NCBI GenBank assembly: GCA_029867005.1
Contig: CP123443.1
Span: 62,001 to 126,000, forward strand
Direction of reading: 5' to 3'
Length of the DNA: 64,000 nucleotides
Source of the DNA: Candidatus Haliotispira prima
GTDB taxonomy: Bacteria; Spirochaetota; Spirochaetia; SP-2023
The position numbers and the translations under genes are program-made. Below the pieces are notes generated by a model, which did no database searches, was not told the origin of the DNA, and saw only the letters and a list, made by a program, of their open reading frames with translations. Numbering within the stretch: position 1 is the first letter of the stretch; every line of letters starts with the position of its first letter. Below, piece by piece: positions 42,537 to 52,083 of the stretch.

Positions 42537-44900
42537 CTACTTACCCCAGACTCTGCTAATCCTGTCTTGGATTTTTTGGGTGTAGATATCAATGAGACGT
42601 TCATTCCCTTTAACTGCTGTTTCTAGTTCATTAAATCTCTCTACAATTTCATTTTGTATGCTTAAAGATGGGACAGGAACATGAGTTTGCTCCATACCCG
42701 ATTTTGTAAGGTGCATCATTATTCCGCCTCTACCCCCATGCGCTTTGAACTCATTTGTGAGATGGTCGAGAAGAAACCTTAAGTATTCTTTTGAGACACG
42801 AGAGAAGTCTGTTTCTACTTTCCATATATGATAATGAAAGATAGTCTTCTCCCCTTCCCAGATTTTCGCTCCAAACGATGCTGACCATGCATATAAGAGG
42901 TCTCCGTTGTCACAGTATTTTGTTTCGTCAAGTTCTAGGTCGGAGAAAAACCACTTGTCGCTTGTAAAGAAGTTTCCGACTCTAAGGACACGATATTTCC
43001 CTTCAGATAACAATTCCTCTTTTTTGTATGCCCTGCCGTTTATCAATTTACTAATCTGACCCAACTCAACCATTTCCCATGACGGATCAATGTCAATGGT
43101 TGGTTTGTAGTTCTCAACGACTTGTCTGCAACCATCGATAATTTTCTGATAGCCCTCTAACTCATTAACTATCTGCTGCTGAACTTCGATTGGGGGGAGG
43201 GGGATACATAATTCATATGCGTCATTGCGGTTTAATCCAGGAACACCTGCTTGAACATTTAGTGTTTCGAGTGGGAGTTTTTTTAATGCATAGAATATAT
43301 ATTTAAGAAGGACCGCATCAGTTTTCAAGGAAACATAAAAGGTCGTATCTATGGGATATGCATTTTTACTTGATAAAATGACCTTACCAGCCGAGCCCTT
43401 ACGACCCACTATAATGCATGGTCCTTCGACCAAAAATTCTTTATGAAAACCAACCCGCCCGTTAGAACCAAATACAGGGAATCCCGCTCCACTCCTATCT
43501 GCCTCTTTTAGAGGTTTCCCGTAATTTAATGAGATTAGGTCTCCAAGTTTGACCTGATTGAATTCAGTAGATGTTGCTTCCTCTTTTGTATATTTCTGAA
43601 TGCTTAGGGAAGTTTCTCGCTCTGACAGGATGTCTGCTTTGGAAATCTCAATAAGTCCCAAACTGGACCCTGAACCTAAATAACTTTGGAAGTTGTTCAA
43701 GATTTCCGGGAGGTCGTTTTTGCTTATTGAAGTTCTCTTGTCCCCCAGACTAAAACCATCATTTTTAACTACCGCAAAACCAATACTTGTAGTTTTGCTC
43801 TTGAAACCTTTGTCCAATATCAAGATTGAGGTCTTCACTCCTGAATAGGGTTTGAACACTCCCGTTGGGAGGGAAATCACTCCCACTAAACAATCCTCTA
43901 CCAGTTTCTTTCTCAGTGTTTTATAGGCAGTGCCGGTCTGGAAAATGATGCCTTCGGGGACAATAATACCTGCCCGACCATTGGGTTTCAGGTGTTCCAT
44001 GATGTAATCAACAAACAAGACCTCTGCCCGTGTCGATTGAACGCCAAATCGTGAATGCGGTTGGATGCCACCCTTCGGAGAAAAGAACGGGGGGTTGGCA
44101 AGTATCACATCGTAATACTCATTCCACCTGTCTTCAGAGGAGAGAGTGTCATATTCGTGGATGAGCGGACTTGCGAACTGGTGTAGGTACATATTCACCA
44201 ATGAGATGCGGGTCATATCGGGGGAGATATCATAGCCCACCAGATTGGCACCGACCTGCCTGCGTTCCGCTGCGGTAAGTTGGTCACCCAATTTCTTGTC
44301 CGTGTTTTGGTGCAGAATATGCTTGAAGGATGAAATCAAAAACCCCGCTGTGCCACATGCGGGGTCCAGAATAGTCTCATTCTTCTGCGGATGCACAACC
44401 TCCACCATAAAGTCGATGATATGCCGGGGGGTTCTGAACTGCCCCGCATCTCCCTGTGACCCCATAAAGGACAGCAGATACTCAAACGCATCCCCCAGTT
44501 TCTCCGAATGCGAGTAGTGAAACTCGTCAATCTCCTTCAAAAACATGTTCAGAGTTGCAGGGTCTTTGAAGGGTAGGAAAGAGTTCTTGAAGATTTCCCG
44601 AAACAGAGGTGGTGCCGTTGGGTTGGTATACATGCCCTCAATCGCATCGCTGTAGAGTTGCACCCTATCTGCACCGCCCAATTTTGGGTCAAAGAGGTTC
44701 TTCCATGCATACTTCTCGAACGCACCCGTGAAGAACGAAGGAACGCCCCCCATCGCCACCGCTTCCTCGTCCATGTCGTGCATGAACTTGTAAATCAATC
44801 CTGTGGTGATCTGCTCGACCTGGCTCTTGGGGTCGGGAATTTTTCCGACCAAAATATTGCGCAGGTCATCTATTCTTTTTTTGGTGACGCTATCTAACAC
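42537..44900 (-). CDS. type I restriction-modification HsdM-HsdS fusion
   Basis: 787 residues joining a methyltransferase and a specificity subunit. Residues about 1-430: N6-adenine methylase with TILDPACGTAGFLISSF (SAM motif I) and DVILANPPFFSPKGG (NPPF motif IV), preceded by helical HsdM sequence (EFHYSHSEKLGDAFEYLLSF). From about 455: two target-recognition domains (VKLGDLISLNYGKPLKE and WEMVELGQISKLINGRAY) separated by a conserved helix (IEVQQQIVNELEGYQKIIDG) and closed by another (IQNEIVERFNELETAVKGNE). These are usually separate genes. It overlaps hsdR by about 11 nt and is translated after it. Confidence 0.9.
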   Translation of the reverse strand: MLDSVTKKRIDDLRNILVGKIPDPKSQVEQITTGLIYKFMHDMDEEAVAMGGVPSFFTGAFEKYAWKNLFDPKLGGADRVQLYSDAIEGMYTNPTAPPLFREIFKNSFLPFKDPATLNMFLKEIDEFHYSHSEKLGDAFEYLLSFMGSQGDAGQFRTPRHIIDFMVEVVHPQKNETILDPACGTAGFLISSFKHILHQNTDKKLGDQLTAAERRQVGANLVGYDISPDMTRISLVNMYLHQFASPLIHEYDTLSSEDRWNEYYDVILANPPFFSPKGGIQPHSRFGVQSTRAEVLFVDYIMEHLKPNGRAGIIVPEGIIFQTGTAYKTLRKKLVEDCLVGVISLPTGVFKPYSGVKTSILILDKGFKSKTTSIGFAVVKNDGFSLGDKRTSISKNDLPEILNNFQSYLGSGSSLGLIEISKADILSERETSLSIQKYTKEEATSTEFNQVKLGDLISLNYGKPLKEADRSGAGFPVFGSNGRVGFHKEFLVEGPCIIVGRKGSAGKVILSSKNAYPIDTTFYVSLKTDAVLLKYIFYALKKLPLETLNVQAGVPGLNRNDAYELCIPLPPIEVQQQIVNELEGYQKIIDGCRQVVENYKPTIDIDPSWEMVELGQISKLINGRAYKKEELLSEGKYRVLRVGNFFTSDKWFFSDLELDETKYCDNGDLLYAWSASFGAKIWEGEKTIFHYHIWKVETDFSRVSKEYLRFLLDHLTNEFKAHGGRGGIMMHLTKSGMEQTHVPVPSLSIQNEIVERFNELETAVKGNERLIDIYTQKIQDRISRVWGK

Positions 44901-47355
44901 TCTGTAATCGCTCCAGATCTACGTTTTGCCTAATATAGGAGGGAATGCCTTCCTGTAGTTCCGGAGGTAGTTCTTTGAACGTATCACCGGATGTATGGAA
45001 ACTTAATTCCGCAAATTTCTTGTTGTCAATGATGTATCTGAACTGACCATCAACCACATATGCCTCAAAGACTTTTTTCGCGCTGCTATAAACAGAGTCA
45101 TCGGGTTTGATTGCTTTATCCAACTTATCAAACTCCTCCTCCAGACATTCTCTTTGAGAAGGGATATGTCCAATATGACCAAAGACATGGAGCAGAAGTT
45201 CCGGAACAGTGAGAGGTCTGTCAAGACCCAATGATTTTCGGATTTTTTCAATGGTGAAATACTCGGTTGGTTTATCTAAAACCTTATCCTTAAGATAGGT
45301 CTCTGCCCTATCAAAGTTCTGCTGTTTGACCAATTCCCGGATGACAGAGTCATCAACCACTTGCTTCTTGAAAGACCGATAAAGCTCCCTGTCAATCTTC
45401 ATCCCTTGATAGGGAATCAAGATTTCTCTCAATTCTGCAAGGGGGTCCGGTGCCGTGCTGACAAGTCCATCGATGTTCGGTGGGTCGACAGTTGGTTCGT
45501 CAGGCTCAGATGGACGTGCGGGAAGTGTAAGAACCTCGTCATAATCGAAGTCCTTCTCAAAGAAGTCATAGTTGCCAAAAAAATCAAAGAGAAGAAATTG
45601 TTTCTTCTCCGGTTCGATATGGTCCGGGATTTCTGATTGGGTCATCCACGCTTGGGAGAAGTCCCATTTGCGAGTGCCGCGACCTTTCATCTGAATGAAC
45701 TCACCGGGGGAGTAAATCGGACGCATCATGCAGAGATTAAGAATATCTGTGCAGTCATAACCTGTCGTCATCATGCCCACCGTGACGCAAACACGTGTCT
45801 TCGAGGCCATGTAATGAGGGTTTGTCTTAGACCTCCCGTTCAGCGTGTTATTGCGGAAATCAATGGTCATACGCTGTGAGTCCTGGACACCGGACGTGAC
45901 TTGGACTGCAAAGTCCGAATTGTATTGATTGGGAAACATTTTATCTGCAAGGACATTCAGTATCTGTGCAATCTTCATTGCATGGTTCTGCGATACACAG
46001 AAAACCAGTGTTTTACCGATTTCCCCTGTATAGGGGTCTCGCATTGCGTGTTTTAGAAAAGTTTCGCAGAAAATGACATTGGTATTGTGAGAGAAGAACT
46101 TCTTTTCAAAATCTTTTTGAGTGACGGTTTGCTCGTAATCGGTACCGTCATCATCGGTCCCCTGAAAGACATATCCTTGTTCAGACAGAAGTTCGGTTGT
46201 GATTTTAGTTCTCGCATCCATGACTTTGGGGTTAATAAGAAAACCATCTGTAACCCCCTTTTCCAGGGAGTATCGAAATGTTGGCTCACCACTGTCACAA
46301 CCAAAAGTGGTGTAGGTATCCAAAATCATTCGCTTCTCTAATTGTCGTGGGTCACTCGAGGTAAGGCCCTCCACATCAACGGACTTCAAATAGTCTTTAG
46401 GGGTTGCCGTCAGACCTAATTTAAACCCGATAAAATACTCAAAGACCTTGCGACTTCTCGCCCCGAGAGAACGGTGCGCTTCATCCGAAATAACAAGGTC
46501 GAAGTGGTTGGGACGAAACACCTTGCGGTATTTGTTATGGCTCACAAAAGACTGAACGGTTGAAACCACAATCTCAGCCTTTGTCCAATCAGATCGATTT
46601 TCTTTCCAAACGACAGTCCTAAAATCATTTTTCAGAACTTCATCGAATTCTTTTTGGGCCTGTGCCTCCAGTTCCAAACGGTCTACAAGAAAAAGAACCC
46701 TCTTGACCTTATATAACCGCAGAAACATTTTAATCATTGCGGAGGAGGTAAGGGTTTTTCCTGTCCCTGTTGCCATCTCTAACAGAAACCGATCTTTGCC
46801 TTTTGCAATACTACTTTGAACGGCCTTGACTGCCTCCAGTTGATAGTCACGCAATAAACGCAGTTTGTTCTTTCTCAGGAAGGCACCCCTTTTGCCCTCA
46901 TCCAAATAGTCCGGATGTTGTTCAAACTTCGGAACTTGAGTTTGTGCGATGTAGTCAATGCCAATCTCCTCAACCTCTTGTCGGGGAGGATTGAAATGAC
47001 TTTTTCGCAGTTCGAACTGCTCCGGAGACGGAAAAACATCAATGACCGTTGGACTGCCTTGTTCAATATCCCAGAAATAGTGAGAAACACCGTTTGAGAG
47101 AATGACAAACCGACAATGTAAGGATTCCGCATAACGTCGTGCTTGTTCTTTGCCCGCCAGGGGGGAGATAAGTTCTTTTTTTGCTTCAATGATACAGAGC
47201 GGGAAATTGGAACTGTCTTTCAACACATAGTCTGCAAAGCCGGCCTCGTTTTGGACCTCTGTTTCCACGTTCACGACACCATCGTCTCCCGGAAGAACCC
47301 AATCAGATTCTCGAAGTAATTTATCAATGATAATTCGTGCATTCGCTTCAGACAT
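44890..47355 (-). CDS. hsdR: type I restriction enzyme R subunit
   Basis: 821 residues from ATG 47355 (TTG 47436 would add 27). Order: PD-(D/E)XK nuclease (GFADYVLKDSSNFPLCIIEAKKE), helicase with MATGTGKTLTSSAMI (Walker A), VISDEAHRS (DEAH), GLTATP, and helicase motif V-VI MTTGYDCTDI....R....P.EFIQMKGRGTR. The C-terminal EcoEI-type region (LREILIPYQGMKID..LYR, DKAIKPDDSVYSSAKKVFEAYV) follows. It translocates and cuts DNA lacking the HsdMS methylation. Identity to EcoEI-type R subunits is by pattern. Confidence 0.9.
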   Translation of the reverse strand: MSEANARIIIDKLLRESDWVLPGDDGVVNVETEVQNEAGFADYVLKDSSNFPLCIIEAKKELISPLAGKEQARRYAESLHCRFVILSNGVSHYFWDIEQGSPTVIDVFPSPEQFELRKSHFNPPRQEVEEIGIDYIAQTQVPKFEQHPDYLDEGKRGAFLRKNKLRLLRDYQLEAVKAVQSSIAKGKDRFLLEMATGTGKTLTSSAMIKMFLRLYKVKRVLFLVDRLELEAQAQKEFDEVLKNDFRTVVWKENRSDWTKAEIVVSTVQSFVSHNKYRKVFRPNHFDLVISDEAHRSLGARSRKVFEYFIGFKLGLTATPKDYLKSVDVEGLTSSDPRQLEKRMILDTYTTFGCDSGEPTFRYSLEKGVTDGFLINPKVMDARTKITTELLSEQGYVFQGTDDDGTDYEQTVTQKDFEKKFFSHNTNVIFCETFLKHAMRDPYTGEIGKTLVFCVSQNHAMKIAQILNVLADKMFPNQYNSDFAVQVTSGVQDSQRMTIDFRNNTLNGRSKTNPHYMASKTRVCVTVGMMTTGYDCTDILNLCMMRPIYSPGEFIQMKGRGTRKWDFSQAWMTQSEIPDHIEPEKKQFLLFDFFGNYDFFEKDFDYDEVLTLPARPSEPDEPTVDPPNIDGLVSTAPDPLAELREILIPYQGMKIDRELYRSFKKQVVDDSVIRELVKQQNFDRAETYLKDKVLDKPTEYFTIEKIRKSLGLDRPLTVPELLLHVFGHIGHIPSQRECLEEEFDKLDKAIKPDDSVYSSAKKVFEAYVVDGQFRYIIDNKKFAELSFHTSGDTFKELPPELQEGIPSYIRQNVDLERLQSVR

Positions 47356-47892
47356 GCTGCATTTTAGTTTGGTTAGGCTAATTAAACTAGCCCGTTTATT
47401 CACCTCCACACTTGTTATCCACTTCCACACTTGCAATTGCCCGTTATCTTGATAATCAAAATCTTGATAATCAAATCAAGATCTTTGGGTGGACGCACAT
47501 TGGTGAATACCGGGAAGTGAATACGCGGAAGTCCAAAGTGGTATCTGAACGAAGACAATTTCCGAAAAATGGACGGAGACGCCGGTTTGACCGTGTAGCA
47601 GTTTCAATATATTGTAATTGGGATGATGTAAATATTTCTGCTGCCGAGTATAGCTTTCAAGTCTTTTCTCGATGTTATTAGAGGATTGGAGTGGTTTTTG
47701 CAATTTATTTATTGGTTTCTATTCCTTAATACTTATTTATTTTTGTCAGTTAGGGGCTTTAGGGGCTGACTTTTTTTGTTGGATAAGTATAGTATCGATA
47801 AATTTAAGAATTGTATAATTAAAGGGCTTAGTTTTTATTTTCATTAATTTTCTGATTTTTGAGACTAAAGCTCTTTTATGAGGAGTGATATA
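47356..47892. other. AT-rich intergenic region between hsdR and the nuclease gene
   Basis: About 540 bases, divergent promoters expected. AATCTTGATAATCAAATC-like direct/inverted pieces lie at 47449-47482. No gene is supported. Confidence 0.5.
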
Positions 47893-48939
47893 ATGGAACC
47901 CAATCTTTTCCGAATTGCTACGAGAGGATTAGCACAAGATGCTTTCTTTACTTGGTTGTTGCAGTGGGCTGATGACACGCACAAAAAACGTGATCAGGAA
48001 ATTAGCAAAGTGGCAAAGAGTTTTGTCAGATTATTGATAGGAAAGGGCAAAAGCACTTCCGTTCGCCAAGTTGAAGTTCGCAAACAATGGCAACATATCG
48101 ATATGTGTGTGGAGGTAGACAATAAATATTTTATTGTCATCGATGACAAAATGAATACGGGGGGGCCTTCTGAGGAACCGGAAGATGTCGGGCTGAAGGC
48201 AAAGGATTATGCTGAGGAAAAAGGTCTGGAATTGGTTTCTATCTACTTGCAAACAGGTAATGAGAGCCAAACAAGAAATACGCAAATTGAAGAAAAAGGC
48301 CACACCATTGTCAACCGAAAAGCGATAATAGAATTACTTTCGTCATATACCGGTGATAATGAGATATTTCGTGAATTTAAAGACTATTTGGATGAGATTG
48401 AACACCAAACCAATCAATTTTCGGCCTCAGGAAAGATCACTTCAGACAAAAGAATTGCAGAAGGTTTTTTCCTGGAGTTGCAAAATCATATGAAGGAATG
48501 GTACGACTGGAAGTATGTCAGCAATCGTTCCGGTGGTTATTTGGGTTTTTGGTACTTTTGGAAGACTTTGGCTTACTTGGGCAAACAGTTATATATTCAA
48601 ATTGACAACAACTATTTGACCGGTAAGGTGGAATTGACAATTAGAATAAATAATACTAATTGGAATAAAAAAGTTCCTACAACTGTTTTGCAGCAGATAT
48701 TTACCGAGATAAGGCCCTTGGGAGAGCGGCACGGTCTGACCCTGCGCAAACCGTTGCAATTCCGGGCCGGCAATACGGCCCTATTATTGATGATAGATGA
48801 TGTCTTTCACATTGATAAAGATGGACGGCTTGACTTTGACCGCTTCATGGATTCGCTGAAACGTCTGGAAAATCTGATAGACGCTTATTGCGAAAGCAGA
48901 AGAGTCCGAAGTTACCCAATGCGAAGACCTGTAGAATAA
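47893..48939 (+). CDS. PD-(D/E)XK nuclease superfamily protein (PF14281-like)
   Basis: 348 residues from ATG 47893, with GAGGAG just upstream (ATG 47878 lies before that site). The N-terminus EPNLFRIATRGLAQDAFFTWLLQW fits the PDDEXK_4-type start (N.F...T....T..FL.WLL). The nuclease core follows: RQVEVRKQWQHIDMCVEVDNKYFIVIDDKMNT, where the usual E-x-K reads DDK. The C-terminal half is unrecognised (WYDWKYVSNRSGGYLGFWYFWKTL). It diverges from the restriction system and is probably an accessory defence gene. Confidence 0.65.
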   Translation: MEPNLFRIATRGLAQDAFFTWLLQWADDTHKKRDQEISKVAKSFVRLLIGKGKSTSVRQVEVRKQWQHIDMCVEVDNKYFIVIDDKMNTGGPSEEPEDVGLKAKDYAEEKGLELVSIYLQTGNESQTRNTQIEEKGHTIVNRKAIIELLSSYTGDNEIFREFKDYLDEIEHQTNQFSASGKITSDKRIAEGFFLELQNHMKEWYDWKYVSNRSGGYLGFWYFWKTLAYLGKQLYIQIDNNYLTGKVELTIRINNTNWNKKVPTTVLQQIFTEIRPLGERHGLTLRKPLQFRAGNTALLLMIDDVFHIDKDGRLDFDRFMDSLKRLENLIDAYCESRRVRSYPMRRPVE

Positions 48940-48967
48940 GGTCTGCGGAATAAATTTCTCAAAATAA

Positions 48968-49003
48968 GTGCCGGGGAGTGACTTTCGCGTCACTCCCCGG
49001 CAC
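48968..49003. terminator. 14-bp GC-rich stem-loop
   Basis: GTGCCGGGGAGTGA at 48968-48981 pairs exactly with TCACTCCCCGGCAC at 48990-49003, loop CTTTCGCG. It follows the nuclease gene by 28 nt and may end its transcript, though no U-run follows. Confidence 0.55.
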
Positions 49004-49355
49004 CCGGAGTTGCAGAGTCGGTTACAGAGTCATGGCAATGGCCTTGGCATGAACAATGGTCAATGCTCAATGAGCAATGAGTCATTCGGAGTGACAAACC
49101 GGAGTCATGCAACCGGCAGTTTCGGCCCGGTTTTGGCCGAAACGCTCCGTTATTTCGTCTCCGGTTCAAATAGGGCAAGTAAAAAACGGCACACTTCGGA
49201 CTGCCCCCGAGGCAGAGCCCCGGGGGCAGAACCCACAGGCAATCGGTACATTGATGCCTGTATCGCTTGGGCCCACCGGGCCCACCGCCGAAAATCCGGC
49301 CCCGGTGCCTTTGCATTCCCGGTGCATTCCCGGCGAACTATGCACTATGCACTAT

Positions 49356-49388
49356 GGGCCATGGGCCATGGGTCATGGCCCATGGCCC
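49356..49388. repeat. 15-bp perfect palindrome
   Basis: GGGCCATGGGCCATG at 49356-49370 and CATGGCCCATGGCCC at 49374-49388 are exact reverse complements with 3 nt between. Function unknown; it lies near the 3' end of the NlpC/P60 gene. Confidence 0.7.
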
Positions 49389-49446
49389 GGAGCGATAAGG
49401 CCCCTGTCTAAATAGAAATACAACCGCAAACTTTTGTCCAATCTGC

Positions 49447-49944
49447 TTAATCCGGCAGAATCCTCCGGGCGTAGCGCAGGTGCTGATTCCAATAGCCCAA
49501 GCCGGCATCGCTGATCCGGATGCCGGTAAGCCTGCCATCAGAAACGGCGTGGATGACTTTGCTGCTGCCAATGTACAACGATACATGAGAGATTTTGTCG
49601 CTGCCGGGAATGGTGGCAAACAGCAGCAGGTCTCCGGGTTTCAGTTTGTCAAAGGCCACCTTTTTGCCGTAGGTCACAAAGTCTTGGCTGCGGCGCGGCA
49701 GGTTTTGGATGTACGGGCCGTAGAGAAAGTTGATAAAGCCGCTACAGTCAAAGCCTGAGGGCGTGGTACCGCCGTACTTGTACGGCGTACGAATATATTT
49801 GTGTGCCTCAGTCACAACGTGCAAACGCAGCCGATCAATCTTCTCATTAGCCTGCAACGGCCCCGGCCGCAGCAGGCCAAGCAGACAGAGCAGGCCAAGC
49901 AGATAAAGCAGCCGAATGCTGCCACATTTAGAAAGTCGTTTCAT
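49447..49944 (-). CDS. NlpC/P60 peptidoglycan hydrolase
   Basis: 165 residues from ATG 49944 with GGAGGGG upstream. A Leu-rich signal peptide (LLYLLGLLCLLGLLRPGPLQA) leads to an NlpC/P60 domain: TPYKYGGTTPSGFDCSGFINFLY (catalytic Cys in DCSGF), RRSQDF, LKPGDLLLFATI, HVSLYIGSSKVIHAVSDG (catalytic His). Such enzymes cut the D-Glu to diaminopimelate bond in cell-wall peptides. Exported, small and of canonical length, so probably functional. Confidence 0.9.
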   Translation of the reverse strand: MKRLSKCGSIRLLYLLGLLCLLGLLRPGPLQANEKIDRLRLHVVTEAHKYIRTPYKYGGTTPSGFDCSGFINFLYGPYIQNLPRRSQDFVTYGKKVAFDKLKPGDLLLFATIPGSDKISHVSLYIGSSKVIHAVSDGRLTGIRISDAGLGYWNQHLRYARRILPD

Positions 49945-50041
49945 ATCCCCTCCGATTAAAAACGCACAAAGATTGTAGGTAATTTTCAAAGGCCCCGGAT
50001 TGTAAGACTTTAAAGCTCCGTGGCCCTATGGCTCTATGGCT

Positions 50042-51370
50042 CTATGGCCCTGACACAAATTCTCCCATTTCCCCCTGCCATAAATCTTCCCGTTTCAGTT
50101 CGGAATTTAGTCTTATACCACGCCGTTCCAGTTCTTTCGCGCTGGTATGAGGCAGGTTTTCCGTAAAAATGGGTTGGCCTTCGACCAAGATGCGCAGGGA
50201 CTTAACGCCGGGATATTCTGTCACGGTAAAGACCAATTGCTTGACCGCAGCCAGCAGCACCGCAGCCAATGGAGACACTTGGTTAAATTCTTCGCTGACA
50301 TCGAGGAAGGCCGTCGTGCCGACAATGCGTATATTCAAGACCTCCATTTCCGGGGGCAACATGGAATGCAGCCCCTTGTTAATGTCTTGAGGGCCGGGGC
50401 CTTTGAGCAGTTGTTCCATCGTACGGCTCAGCGGAGTTTGGTCGAATGGGATCTTGTACAGCACGCTCTTCATCCGGAGCCGGCCGTCTTCCTCCACCCG
50501 AACAAAAAACAGACGCACATCGCGAAAACGGCCCCCCGTATTGTCCTCTTGGTCATTGTCCGGCTCTTTTGTGCGAATGCGCAACAGCCGGTCAAAACGC
50601 TGCAATAGGTTTCCGGTTTCACCGGTTTCATCCGCCGAGCCGGGGGCTCGGTCCCCCGGATCGGCAGGCTTGGTTGCGGCGGCTGCGGCAATGGACTTTT
50701 TCGTATCTTGTCTCGGATTTTGTCTCGCATCCTGTCCCACATCCTGCGATTGGCTGCCGAAATTTCCCCCCTGCCCGATATTGGCTGCATCGGCCATAAG
50801 ATCGGTCCGCCTGTCCCCATTTTCGCTGCGCAGGATCTCGATACTCGTGTGTAATTGTTGCCGGTTCCCAAAAGGGAACAACCGGACGAGCCAACTACGT
50901 TGCGAAAATACCAGCACCAGCACCAGCAGCACGAAAAAGAGCAACCACAGGGATTGTTCGCTGCCGAAACCGCCTCCCGTTGCCCTTTCGTTTCGGGGCT
51001 CATAGTGTTCACTGTCTTCGTAGCCCCAAGCCCGGATCTTGTGTTCTTGCCCTTGTTGTGCTTGTTGCCCTGGTTGCTGCTGCTGTTGTGTCACGTGTGG
51101 ACCAAAGCCCGGTTTTCTGCCCGGCGGCCCCCCGGCCGGGCTGTGGGTTGTTGGACTGTGGATTGTCCGGTGGTTTCTGCTGCTATTTTTGCCCTCGTTT
51201 GGGACTCGTTCTTTACCGCGTATCAATGATTTCCGGGGGCGTTTGTACCCCAATTCCGGGCCCTGTTGTTCGAGGGCCTGTTCTTTGAGGGCCTGTTCTC
51301 TGCGGCGTTTGAACTCCCGTCCCGGCACGTAAGTATCGGCCTCCATACCCTGCTGCTTTTTTTCTGCCAT
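50042..51370 (-). CDS. GerMN-domain membrane protein
   Basis: 442 residues. The first 130 are basic, Pro/Gln-rich and disordered (QQQQPGQQAQQGQ). One transmembrane segment (LWLLFFVLLVLVLVFS) follows at about 140. The C-terminal about 130 residues are a GerMN (sporulation/germination-type) domain: VRLFFVRVEEDGRL, TMEQLLKGPGP..INKGLHSMLPPEMEVLNIRIVGTTAFLDVSEEFN, ILVEGQPI. In non-sporulating bacteria such domains occur in periplasmic proteins tied to the cell envelope. It is upstream of the NlpC/P60 gene on the same strand (about 97 nt). Confidence 0.8.
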   Translation of the reverse strand: MAEKKQQGMEADTYVPGREFKRRREQALKEQALEQQGPELGYKRPRKSLIRGKERVPNEGKNSSRNHRTIHSPTTHSPAGGPPGRKPGFGPHVTQQQQQPGQQAQQGQEHKIRAWGYEDSEHYEPRNERATGGGFGSEQSLWLLFFVLLVLVLVFSQRSWLVRLFPFGNRQQLHTSIEILRSENGDRRTDLMADAANIGQGGNFGSQSQDVGQDARQNPRQDTKKSIAAAAATKPADPGDRAPGSADETGETGNLLQRFDRLLRIRTKEPDNDQEDNTGGRFRDVRLFFVRVEEDGRLRMKSVLYKIPFDQTPLSRTMEQLLKGPGPQDINKGLHSMLPPEMEVLNIRIVGTTAFLDVSEEFNQVSPLAAVLLAAVKQLVFTVTEYPGVKSLRILVEGQPIFTENLPHTSAKELERRGIRLNSELKREDLWQGEMGEFVSGP

Positions 51371-51421
51371 ACACTTGTCTCGCTAATGGACTGCGCGTGC
51401 TAATGGACTGCGCATTTGCCG

Positions 51422-51466
51422 GGTGGTCTCCAAGGTGGTGGTCTCCAAGGTGGTGGTCTCCAAGGT
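51422..51466. repeat. 15-bp tandem repeat, three copies
   Basis: GGTGGTCTCCAAGGT three times in a row, just upstream of the GerMN gene on its 5' side. A partial fourth copy begins after. Confidence 0.8.
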
Positions 51467-51496
51467 CGGTCTTAACGGTCGGTTTCCAAGGCTTTC

Positions 51497-52048
51497 TCAG
51501 GCTTCAGAAGCTTCGTAGGCCAGCGCGTCACAGAGGTAGGCCAAGTCCGCATTGGAACGCTGCAACCGTTCGGACAGAATCTGGCAGATGGAAAAGGTCA
51601 GGCCGATGGCTATGGACGGCTGCACCTTCGCCATGCGGATAAAATCCCTGCGTGACAGAACCAGTAATTTGGCATCGCTTTCCGTCTGAACAGTAGCTGT
51701 GCGCTCTTGGGCCCGTATCAGACTCATTTCTCCAAAAAAACTACCGTTGGCACTGCTCAATTCCGCCAGAAGGAACTGCTCGCCGGCATTGGTACGTTTG
51801 TAAACACGGACGGTGCCCTCAAGCAGAATATACATCTCATTGCTATTGTCCGCCTCTTTATAAATGATATCACCCTTGGACGTATCCAGTATATAGCAAT
51901 ACTCCAGCAGTATTTGCAGAAAATTATCATTTCCTTTTAACTCATTTAAGACAAATACCTTCTTCAGATTTTCCATATAAGTATGGGCATCCGGCTTTGT
52001 GCAAGTCTTCTTTCTGCATATTTGCTTAATTTTAAACATGATACTCAT
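51497..52048 (-). CDS. cyclic-nucleotide-binding domain protein
   Basis: 183 residues from ATG 52048, with AGGTGA 8 nt upstream. A single cNMP-binding domain: GDIIYKEADNSNEMYILLEGTVRVYK (beta-roll), FFGEMSLIRAQERTATVQTESDAKLLVLSRRDF (phosphate-binding cassette FGE.(S)L..RTAT). There is no helix-turn-helix, so it is not a Crp-type regulator. It follows the K+ channel gene by 26 nt, which suggests it is a separate ligand-binding subunit of that channel. Confidence 0.85.
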   Translation of the reverse strand: MSIMFKIKQICRKKTCTKPDAHTYMENLKKVFVLNELKGNDNFLQILLEYCYILDTSKGDIIYKEADNSNEMYILLEGTVRVYKRTNAGEQFLLAELSSANGSFFGEMSLIRAQERTATVQTESDAKLLVLSRRDFIRMAKVQPSIAIGLTFSICQILSERLQRSNADLAYLCDALAYEASEA

Positions 52049-52083
52049 AAAAATCACCTGAAAACTTCCGGCATGCTTAGCTT

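Larger units (their letters stand above)
48940..49446. other. non-coding region with strong palindromes
   Basis: 507 bases without a convincing gene. It holds a 14-bp perfect hairpin at 48968-49003 and a 15-bp palindrome at 49356-49388 plus short ATGCACTATG/CAATG direct repeats. Confidence 0.6.

Noticed and set aside
49107-49415. Frames in the palindrome-rich gap after the defence island
   Set aside because: Several overlapping frames on both strands cover palindromes and repeats; none has a ribosome site or protein-like pattern.
50470-51012. Alternative frames within the GerMN gene
   Set aside because: The minus-strand 442-codon frame has a transmembrane helix and GerMN domain; the others are shadows.
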